From assembly GCA_004431415.1 (NCBI GenBank), contig QPMI01000135.1, positions 5,001-63,649 of the forward strand: a stretch of 58,649 bases of DNA, in the 5' to 3' direction. Under the pieces are notes generated by a model that did no database searches, was not told where the DNA came from, and was given only the letters and a program-made list of their open reading frames with translations. The first letter of the stretch is position 1; each line of letters opens with the position of its first letter. Position numbers and translations under genes: made by a program. This DNA comes from Cyanophora paradoxa (lineage: Eukaryota; Glaucocystophyceae; Cyanophorales; Cyanophoraceae). Below, in pieces: positions 30,967 through 39,171 of this stretch.

Positions 30967-31505
30967 AGCGTTGGATCTTGTACGAGCGTCGCCAAGCTGC
31001 AGTCATTGAATATGGCGTCGAGTCAAACGCAATGCAGTGGCGTTTTATCCCCCGCGGCTTGACGCCACGCACCGTAGCGTTAGATCTCATGATCACACGA
31101 GGTTGAGCTTGCAATTGGGAAACGCTAGCTGCAATATGGCGTCAAGTTTAACGCGAAGCAGTGGCATTGGATCCCCCGCGGGGCTTGGCGCCCGTACCGT
31201 GGCGTCCAGTTTAACGCAATACAGTCGCATTGCAGTGGCGTTGAATCCTCCCCTCTTGGCGCCCCGCACCGTTGGCGGTCCGTAGCGTTGGATTTCACAC
31301 GATCATTGCCGAGTTTAATGCGAGGCAGTGGCGTTGAATCTCCCGCGATGCTCGGCGCCCGAATCGTAGCGTCCAGTTTAACGCAATGCAGTGGCGTTGG
31401 ATCCGCCGCTTTTGGCGCCCCGCACCGTAGCGTTGGATCACACACGAGCGTCGCCGACTTGGAAGCTGCTGCTCTATGGCGTCGAGTTTAACGCGAGGCA
31501 GCCTG
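30967..31505. repeat. Diverged satellite with AGTTTAACGC and GCGTTGGAT modules
   Basis: Imperfect repeats of two modules: GGCGTCCAGTTTAACGC with AGTGGCGTTGGATC, and GGCGCCCCGCACCGTAGCG with CACACGAGCGTCGCC. About four diverged rounds of 100-150 bases. No coding potential kept between rounds. Confidence 0.7.
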
Positions 31506-31617
31506 ACTCAGTGAGTGGCGTCCAGACCGTGCGCCTCCCCAGCGGCTGAGGCAGGGGACGCGATTCGGCGCAAGCGCAACGCGTACGCGGACGGTCTTTG
31601 CTCGGCTCGTCCAGACC

Positions 31618-32331
31618 GTGCGCCTCCCCAGCGGCGAGTTCGAGTCCCGCTGGGTCGTGCTGCGGCGCTTCGGGGCCTTCTGGACGCCGGGCTCCGAGGG
31701 CAGCGCGCGCGAGTGGAGGGGGGTACGGGCGCTCGCGCCCGTCGACTACGACGCGAGAAACGGGAGCGTGGACATCAGGACGCCCGCCGCCCGCATCTCC
31801 GACCTCCTCGGGCTCGGCTCCGGCACGCGGGCGCCGTCGCCGCCGCCTCCGCGGTCCGGGGCGGGAGCCCGGGGCGAGGGAGGGCCTTTCGGCCGCGGGG
31901 CCGGCCCCGGAAGCGCCCGGGTACCTGACTCGGGGGGTCGGTTCGGGCCCCAGCGCCCCAGGCTTGCGGACGCAGCCGGCGCGGTGCGCACCATCGGATC
32001 CGCCGTGCTCGAGAGGGGCGGGCAAAACTCCAACGGGGTCCTGGGGCGAAGGTCGGCTCCGGAGGGGAGGGGGGGGTACGGGTACTTTGTGCGCACCCCC
32101 CACGGCGTGCCGCACCTCGTTCGATCGGGAATGACAAGGAGAGTGCGGAGAGGCGGTCGGCGGGCCTCGGGGGTGCCGGGGTCGAGGGGTAGATCGAAAA
32201 AACTGCGCGGGGCCGGTCTCGGGACGGGATGGGCGGCAGCGCGGGGCCGGAGGGGCGAGCTTAAAGCGCACCGACGGTGCTGGGCACAACCGGAGCGCCC
32301 CGACCCGCGATCGGGCGCGGTCGGGGGATGA
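31618..32331 (+). CDS. Hypothetical protein, start uncertain
   Basis: The first 70 codons are varied and protein-like: VRLPSGEFESRWVVLRRFG, then REWRGVRALAPVDYDARNG and DIRTPAARISDLLGLG. The rest is Gly/Arg/Pro-rich with one more structured stretch (GYFVRTPHGVPHLVRSG). No ATG fits the 5' end, so an upstream exon or a missing base is likely. Part of the preceding sequence (31608-31636) repeats 31519-31547. No family recognised. Confidence 0.35.
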   Translation: MRLPSGEFESRWVVLRRFGAFWTPGSEGSAREWRGVRALAPVDYDARNGSVDIRTPAARISDLLGLGSGTRAPSPPPPRSGAGARGEGGPFGRGAGPGSARVPDSGGRFGPQRPRLADAAGAVRTIGSAVLERGGQNSNGVLGRRSAPEGRGGYGYFVRTPHGVPHLVRSGMTRRVRRGGRRASGVPGSRGRSKKLRGAGLGTGWAAARGRRGELKAHRRCWAQPERPDPRSGAVGG

Positions 32332-33031
32332 TGGAGCCCGCCGATCCTCCGTGCCTGCCCGAACCGACGGACCGCCCGCCCGCAGAGGCTCTGCGCCCCC
32401 TCCCGCGCGTTCTCCCGCCCCCGCGACCGGATCCAAAGCGCCAGAAGCGCGCGCCGTGGCGGAGCAGGGGCCCGCGCTGAGCGGGCGGGCGGGCGGCTGC
32501 GGCGCCGCCGCGGGGCGCCTGGGTCGGGGGAGGCGGCTGCGACTCCTGCGAGCCATGTCAGAGCGTAGCGGGGTGGAATCGGTGCCGAAATCGCACGCGG
32601 GCACGCCTCGTCCTCGGGAACGCGTGGGGAGCAGTCGGATGGCGCGGTCGAGCGGGCTGCGACGGATCGAGGAGCACGTGGGCGCGAGGGAAGAGCGATC
32701 GGGATGGATCGGGGCGCGAGGCGCCGCCGGCCGCTCGCTGTGCGCCGATCGGTGCGCTCGGGGGTTGGGGCGCCGGGAACAGCACGGTCGAAGCACTCGA
32801 ATGTGGACGAGCAGGCCGGCCGCGTCCGCAGCAAACACGAATCTCGCCGCGAGAGCTCCCGGGGGTACGCGGCAGCGGGCGGGGTACAAGGGGATCGTGC
32901 TATGCCCGGTCCGCCTGTAGTGTGCGTAAAGCTTAAGGCCGACGAACCCACAAAGTACGATTGGCCGGCCGTCGAGGCACCTCGGAGCCGAGCCGTCACG
33001 AGGTCCGCGCAGCCGCACGCCCGGACGTGCT
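32332..33031. other. Unresolved GC-rich region
   Basis: Long ORFs on both strands overlap. A minus-strand stretch near 32900 (RRTGHSTIPLYP) resembles the knuckle core of the neighbouring ORF and might be one of its later exons. I cannot build a consistent model. Confidence 0.3.
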
Positions 33032-33268
33032 CTATCGCCCCCGATCCGCCGCGCATCGTTGAACGGTCCGCCAGGGAGCGCCTCGACCGCCTGCGCGGCT
33101 CCGCCTCGCCGCGGCGGTTATCGTTGCGAGGTGAGCGGCGCGGGACGCGCCGTCGCGACTTTGGGAGCTCGAGACGCGACGGTCGTTGGTTGAATGTCCC
33201 GTCTTCCCGCAGGAACGGCACTCGCCCCGCCCGCGGGCGCCCCGACCCTGATCACTCGTGCTGGCCAT
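33032..33268 (-). CDS. Possible zinc-knuckle protein, first exon or short ORF
   Basis: From the ATG at 33268 it encodes 78 aa. Residues about 15-31, ECRSCGKTGHSTNDRRV, fit a zinc knuckle C-x2-C-x4-H but the last ligand is missing. A downstream exon may complete it. Basic, Arg/Ser-rich remainder. No TATA box. It is divergent from the propeller gene across the third repeat cluster. Confidence 0.4.
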   Translation of the reverse strand: MASTSDQGRGARGRGECRSCGKTGHSTNDRRVSSSQSRDGASRAAHLATITAAARRSRAGGRGAPWRTVQRCAADRGR

Positions 33269-33384
33269 GGCGCGTGCGCGCGCCGCGAGCGCGCCCGTCG
33301 CCGGCCCGTCCGCCTCGCGACTCGGCTCGCGTTTGTCCCACGACCCTCGCACTCCGTTTGCCGAGCGCCGCTGCAGAGGTTCTC

Positions 33385-35195
33385 GCGCCCGTACGCGTGC
33401 GGCGGGGCCCTGAGGGGCGCGCGGCGAGTTTCCAGCGGGGTCCAGATTTGGAGGCGGGGTACGGGACCGCCCTTCTCCTCGCCCGCCCTCGGCTTCTCAC
33501 GCCCGTGCAGCGGGGCCCTGAGGGGGCGCGGCGAGTTTCCAGCGGGGGAGGGTCGGGTCTGGAGACGGGTACGGGATTCCCTTCTCTCCCTCGCCCTCGG
33601 CTTCTCACGCCCGTGCAGCGGGGCCCTGAGGGAGGCGCGGCGAGTTTCCAGCGGGGAGGGTCGGGTCTGGAGACGGGTACGGGACCGCCCTTCTCCTCGC
33701 TCGCCCTCGGCTTCTCACGCCCGTGCAGCGGGGCCCTGAGGGGCGCGGGGCGAGTTTCCAGCGGGGAGGGTCGGGTCTGGAGACGGGGTACGGGATTCCC
33801 TTCTCGCGCTCGCCCTCGGCCTCTCACGTCCGTGCAGCGGGGCCCTGAGGGGGGGCCCTGCGAGTTTCCAGCGGGGGAGGGTCGGGTCTGGAGACGGGGT
33901 ACTGGATTCCCCTTCTCTCGCTCGCCCTCGGCTTCTCACGCCCGTGCAGCGGGGCCCTGAGGGGCGCGGGGCGAGTTTCCAGCGGGGGAGGGTCGGGTCT
34001 GGAGACGGGGTACGGGATTCCCCTTCTCTCGCTCGCCCTCGGCTTCTCACGTTCGTGCAGCGGGGCCCTGAGGGGGGCGCGGGGCGAGTTTCCAGCGGGG
34101 GAGGGTCGGGTCTGGGGACGGGGTACGGGATTCCCCTTCTCTCACTCGCCCTCGGCTTCTCACGTCCGTGCAGCGGGGCCTTGAGGGGCGCGGGGCGAGT
34201 TTCCAGCGGGGGAGGGGCGGGTCTGGAGACGGGGTACGGGATTCCCCTTCTCTCACTCGCCTCGGCTTCTCACGCCCGTGCAGCGGGGCCCTGAGGGGGC
34301 GCGGCGAGTTTCCAGCGGGGAGGGTCGGGTCTGGAGACGGGGTGCGGGATTCCCCTTCTCTTTCTCGCCCTCGGCTTCTCACGTCCGTGCAGCGGGGCCC
34401 TGAGGGCGCGGGGCGAGTTTCCAGCGGGGAGGGTCGGGTCTGGAGACGGGGTACGGGATTCCCCTTCTCTCCCTCGCCCTCGGCTTCTCACGCCCGTGCA
34501 GCGGGGCCCTGACTGGGGCGCGGCGAGTTTCCAGCGGGGGAGGGTCGGGTCTGGGGACGGGGTACGGGACCGCCCTTCTCCTCGCTCGCCCTCGGCTTCT
34601 CACGCCCGTGCAGCGGGGCCCTGAGGGGGCGCGGCGAGTTTCCAGCGGGGAGGGTCGGGTCTGGAGACGGGGTACGGGACCGCCCTTCTCCTCGCTCGCC
34701 CTCGGCTTCTCACGCCCGTGCAGCGGGCCCTGAGGGGGGCGCGGCGAGTTTCCAGCGGGGGAGGGTCGGGTCTGGAGACGGGGTACGGGACCGCCCTTCT
34801 CTCCCTCGCCCTCGGCTTCTCACGCCCGTGCAGCGGGGCCCTGAGGGGGGCGCGGCGAGTTTCCAGCGGGGTCCGGGTCTGGAGGCGGGGTACGGGACCG
34901 CCCTTCTCCTCGCTCGCCCTCGGCTTCTCACGCCCGTGCAGCGGGGCCCTGAGGGGGGCGCGGCGAGTTTCCAGCGGGGGAGGGTCGGGTCTGGAGACGG
35001 GGTACGGGACCGCCCTTCTCCTCGCTCGCCCTCGGCTTCTCACGCCCGTGCAGCGGGGCCCTGAGGGGGGCGCGGCGAGTTTCCAGCGGGGGAGGGGCGG
35101 GTCTGGAGATGGGGTACGGGATTCCCCTTCTCTCCCTCGCCCTCGGCTTCTCACGCCCGTGCAGCGGGGCCCTGAGGGGGGCGCGGCGAGTTTCC
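33385..35195 (+). repeat. Array A2: about 17 plus-oriented copies of a ~110-base unit
   Basis: Homologous to A1 (14975-15480) but expanded. Each unit: CTTCTCACGCCCGTGCAG, GGGGCCCTGAGGGG, GGCGAGTTTCCAGCGGGG, GGGTCGGGTCTGGAGACG, GGGGTACGGGATTCCC and a CTCGCCCTCGG segment. Copies are highly similar to one another. Long ORFs on both strands are repeat artefacts. Confidence 0.92.
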
Positions 35196-36060
35196 AGCGG
35201 CCTCCTCGTACCTTCTGGAGACTCGCCACCACACCCGGTGAGAGGGGGGAGCGCTAGAACTCTGACCGTACCCCACACCCCCCTACCCGCCCCCCGAGAC
35301 TCGCCGCCGCCCCGAAAGAGAGCGGCGCTTAATCTCTGACCGCACCCCTAGTCGCCTCCCTCCCGCCCCCCTTGGAGACTCGCCGCTGCCCCCCCAGAGA
35401 GAGAGAGTGGCGCTTAATCTCTGACCGTACCCCCACTCCCCTCCCCCTCCCCCCCTGGAGACTCGCCGCTGCCCCCCCGAAGCAAACAGCTCTATAATAT
35501 TGACCGTACCCCCAGCTCCCTCCCCCTCCCCCCCTGGAGACTCGCCGCTGCCCCGAAAGAGAGCGGCGCTTCATCTCTGACCGTACCCCACCTACCTCCC
35601 CCTCCCCCATTGGAGACTCGCCGCTGCCCCCAGAGAGAGAGAGAGAGAGTGGCGCTGAATCTCTGACCGTACCCCCACCTACCTCCCCCTCCCCCCCTGG
35701 AGACTCGCCGCTGCCCCGAAAGAGAGTGGCGTTGAATCTCTGACCGTACCCCCAGCCCCTCCCCCTCCCCCCTGGAGACTCGCCGCCGCCCCTCGAAGCA
35801 AACGGCTCTCGAATTTCGGGCGTACCCCCACGTACCCCCTCGTTCCAACTCCCCCGGGAGACTCGCCGCCGCCCCCGAGAGGGCGACGCTAGAAGCTCGG
35901 CCGTACCCCAGCTACCCCTCCTCCCTCCCTCCCCCCCCCCTCTGGAGACTCGCCGCCGCCCCCGAGAGAGAGCGGCGCAAAAGCTCCGAGCCGTACCCCG
36001 GGCAGCCCCACCCCACCCACCCCCTGGAGACCCGCCCGACGCCCCAGAACGAGCGAGCTT
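35196..36060 (-). repeat. Array B2: about 11 minus-oriented copies of a ~82-base unit
   Basis: Homologous to B1. Units contain CTGGAGACTCGCCGCTGCC, GAAAGAGAGTGGCGCT, AATCTCTGACCGTACCCC and a C-rich spacer. The A2/B2 junction repeats the A1/B1 junction. It is followed at 36075-36142 by the conserved 68-base cap. Confidence 0.9.
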
Positions 36061-36074
36061 CGGCGCCCCCTGGG

Positions 36075-36142
36075 CCATCGGCGCGGGGGCGCATGGCGCC
36101 CCTGAAACTCCTCTACCCCCCTGCCTCTTGCGGCGCGGTACC
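36075..36142. repeat. 68-base conserved cap, second copy
   Basis: Nearly identical to 16204-16271 and in the same position relative to array B. Confidence 0.8.
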
Positions 36143-36385
36143 CCCTCTCTCTCGCTTGATCGCCTTGCGGGCGCGACGTCGCGACGACGGGTTCCCTTGG
36201 CGCGCGCAGATCCCTCGCCGAGGGCCCGCAGCCGCACCGCGCTCCGCGGCCGGGCCGTGCGCCCGCCCCGCCCCCGCCCCGCCCCGCCCCACCCCCAGCG
36301 CCCTCCCCCCTCGCCCCTCCCCTCCCCCCCGCCCCCCCCCCACCTCCGCTCCCCCTTTTCCTCCCCGCTCCGTGCGATCGACTCG

Positions 36386-36393
36386 AATAAAAG
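36386..36393 (+). promoter_or_regulatory. TATA-like box
   Basis: AATAAAAG, 51-58 bases before the ATG at 36444. Confidence 0.55.
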
Positions 36394-36443
36394 GGACCCG
36401 ATCCGCGTTGGCCCCCGGGGCGAGAAGAGCGGGGCGGGGCGGA

Positions 36444-38245
36444 ATGAAGGCGGGCCGGGCCGCGGACCTCCTCCCCCCGAAGCCCCGCCGGCGGCCCCGA
36501 TGCGGCGGTCGCGGTGCTCCTCTCCGGCGACCCCTCTTCTACGCCGCCGTCCGAGCGCGCCGCCAGAGCGCGCGGAGGCGGCTCGACGACGTGGAGCCGG
36601 AGGAGAGGACGCGCTGCCTCTACCCCTCGCTGCACCGGGCGCGCCGCACCGTACCGGCCGACCTGGCGCCCTTTTTCCGGTCCTCCGGGGCGCCGCCGCT
36701 GCTCTCCGTTTCCGCCCTGCGGCCCCGGGAGAGCGCCTCGCTCGTGCTCGCCCCGTCGGCCGAGTGGCCGTCGTCCACAGCTACGAGACCGACGGGTACC
36801 GCATCGTTCCCGTCCTCGCCGGCGAGCGGCCGGCGGTCGAGCCCGAGTCCGCGCCCCCCGTGCCGGGGCGCCGAGCTGGGGGCCCGCGGCGGGGATCCCG
36901 GCATCCTCTTCGGCCTCTGCGACGGAAGCGTCGCCCTCTACCGGCGCGGGACCTACCGCGTCGTGCCCCGGGGGCGGCCCGCCCTACACCACGCCGGGGC
37001 CCCTGGGGAGCGTGGGGGCCGCCGCGGCCGCCATCCCGCCCGCCGCGTGCGGCGCATAGCGGCCCTCGACGAGCGCCGGGTCGCGGTGGCGGTCGGGGGA
37101 GCGAGAGCGTGCACGTGGTGGACCTGGAGACGGGGCGCTGGGAGCCCGTCTTCCGCAACTCGCACGCCTGGCTCGTCGACATGGCGGGGACGAGCGCGGG
37201 CGCCTCTGGCTCGAGTACACGAACACGGTGGCCGTCCGCGAGCCGGGCCCCGGCGGGGCCCTCTGCGTCCGCGCCCCCTGGCCCCGCGTGGCCCCTCCCC
37301 CCGACGCCAGCCCCTGGGTCGTACACTCCCCCGGGGGTACCCGGTACTGGTGGTGGGCGGCGCGGTGCTGCCTCTGCGCGGGAGAGTCAGAGGGGCGGGA
37401 CGCGCACACGACGCTGCGCGACGTCGTCTCCGTGCGCTACCTGCTCCCCGTCGGGGAGGCGAGGCTGCTCGCCGCCTGCCAGCGCAACTCGTTCGTCTGG
37501 GAGCCGCGGCGGCGCCGCGTCGCGTCCCTCGTCCCCTGACCCCCGACGCGCCCCCCTCCTGGCCGCGCCCGGGCGCGAGTCGTACCTGAGCGTCTCGCAC
37601 TCGTCCTCGTACGTGCTGGGCCTCGCGACGGGCCCCGCCTCCTGGAGGCCGTTCAGCCCGAAGACGGGGGCGTGGTACCCCGAGGAGCCCGTCGCCGAGA
37701 CGGCCGCCCGCCCCGATCTCTTCGAGACGTTTGGCGTCCCCGTGAGCACGTACGCCCACGCGAGCCGCCGCGGCTCCGTCCTCGCCCTCTACCGGCGCCC
37801 CCGCTACGATTCGGTCGCCGCCGGCCGGGGTACGAGCGCGGTCGACGTGTTCTGGCCCCAGCGGGGCCTGCGGGCGGGGCCCTACCGCGTCCCCTTTCGC
37901 GTCGAAGGCTCGGTCGCCGTGCACCGCGGCGTGCGCTTCACCCCCGACGAGCGAGCGATCGTGATCCCCAGCGCGACGGGGTACAGCATCTTTCCCCTCC
38001 CCTACGCCCCCTCGGATCCGAATTCGAGCGCCTCGGCGGTCTCGAGCTCTAGATCTTGTTCACGATCGGCCGAGCTGGAGGGGCCGGGCGCAGAGCCTGC
38101 GGCGCCGCCGGCCGCCGCCGCCGGCACCGGCACCGACACCGGATCTAGGTCCGGATCCGGAGACGTCGACGCGATTGGCGTGCCGCAGGAGCCCGCGCGA
38201 GAAACTCTAGCTAGGCAGGCGCCAGCATGCGCAGGCTTCATCTGA
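36444..38245 (+). CDS. Probable beta-propeller (WD40/kelch-like) protein
   Basis: About 600 codons, spread over three frames by several one-base gaps in G/C runs (one clear case at 36758). Repeated strand patterns suggest a propeller: SGRVAVVHSYETDGYRIVPV, ILFGLCDGSVALYRRGTYRV, SVHVVDLETGRWEPVF with HAWLVDMAG, SYLSVSHSSSYVLGLATG, GSVLALYRRPRYDSVA and ERAIVIPSATGYSIFPLP. Each has the blade-like form of two or three beta strands with an Asp/Gly turn. The C-terminal 90 residues are Ser/Gly/Ala-rich and disordered, with GSRSGSG encoded by GGATCTAGGTCCGGATCC. It is preceded by a TATA-like box and followed by AATAAA at about 38330. Propellers act as protein-interaction scaffolds; with Skp1- and RING-like neighbours a ubiquitin role is possible but inferred. 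Confidence 0.6.
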
Positions 38246-38325
38246 TATATCGATATCGATTGAATTTCGACGACTCGGCGAGTACCGTAGTACATGCGCG
38301 CGATCGGGGCCGGACACCAACGCGA

Positions 38326-38335
38326 TTATAAATAA
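38326..38335 (+). terminator. Polyadenylation signal of propeller gene
   Basis: ATAAATAAAA, containing AATAAA, about 85 bases after the stop at 38245. Confidence 0.5.
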
Positions 38336-38524
38336 AAACATCAATCATAAAACTTGCGAGCGAGCGAGCGGGTCGAATCGAAGAGGAAGGTAGGATGATA
38401 AATTTGGTCAAGGCCCGAAAGGAATTCGAAACGAACAGGCACATGCCATGATGGCCGCAGCCTCGAACAAACAGGATCAAACAGAAAAGGAAATTCGAAA
38501 CGGGACGAGGAACGCATCTAGAGC

Positions 38525-38920
38525 CTAGGCGAAAGCGGCGCCGTCCGCGAGCTCAAACGCGAGGCGGGGATCGGCGGCGGCGAGGGCCCGCATCTTGGCG
38601 AGCTTGCGCGGGCCGCCCGAGGCGGTCCGCTTGACCTCCATCTCGGCCGCGCGCGCGGCGGCGTTGGAGGGGAAGCCGTGCAGGACGGCGGCGAGGGCCC
38701 AGGGCCCGCGGCCGCGGGTGTAGGCGGTCTTGGACGAGCCCGAGAGGTGCTCGGCGAGGCGGCGGAGAAGATTCTGGGTGGATCCGACGTAGGCGAGGCC
38801 CCGGGGCGAGGAGAGGAGGTAGACGACGGGGCGGGGCCGAGGCGCGCGACGAGCTCGGATGGGGATTCGGAGGGTGGCGAGGGGTGGGCGGGGGCGGGCG
38901 GGCGGGGGGTACGGGGGCAT
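38525..38920 (-). CDS. GIY-YIG endonuclease domain protein (Slx1-like)
   Basis: Encodes 131 aa. The GIY-YIG core is clear: VVYLLSS at residues 32-38 (GIY position VVY), AYVGST at 43-48 (YIG position YVG), Arg53/Arg54 in NLLRRLAEHL, and Glu93 or Glu95 in AAEMEVKRT as the metal ligand. This arrangement matches the Slx1/UvrC-type single-domain nucleases common in nucleocytoviruses and in cellular DNA repair. The second, RING, domain of eukaryotic Slx1 is absent. The Pro-rich N-terminus makes the exact start uncertain. The stop faces the 3' end of the propeller gene about 280 bases away (convergent). No intron seen. Confidence 0.85.
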   Translation of the reverse strand: MPPYPPPARPRPPLATLRIPIRARRAPRPRPVVYLLSSPRGLAYVGSTQNLLRRLAEHLSGSSKTAYTRGRGPWALAAVLHGFPSNAAARAAEMEVKRTASGGPRKLAKMRALAAADPRLAFELADGAAFA

Positions 38921-39016
38921 CGTGCGGAGCGGTGCTCATCCCACGCCACGAGTCGGATGGGCATGTACAGTCGAGGTTGGGCGGGCGGCAGCTGCAGGCT
39001 TTTAGGAGGAAAAAGG

Positions 39017-39150
39017 TCAAGATGGGGTGGAGGGAGAGGGGGGAGGGGGGGGAGAGAGGGGGGGGAGGGGGCGGGGCGGGGAGGGGGAAGGGGGGAGGGG
39101 GGGAGGGGGAGGGGGGGGGAAGGGGGGAGGGGGAGGGGGGGGGGGGGGAC
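39017..39150 (+). other. Long near-pure polypurine tract
   Basis: About 130 bases of G and A with only a few C. It could form triplex or quadruplex DNA. It lies between the GIY-YIG gene and the 3' end of the AAA+ gene; the ORFs through it are artefacts. Confidence 0.7.
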
Positions 39151-39171
39151 GGGAGCACGTTCGGCGGCGGC

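Noticed and set aside
28490-35195. Regular repeat arrays resembling CRISPR arrays
   Set aside because: Units are tandem with no unique spacers, repeat length is irregular, and no cas-like genes are present; the setting is eukaryotic.
39017-39150. Gly/Glu-rich ORFs in the polypurine tract
   Set aside because: Simple-sequence translation without codon structure.
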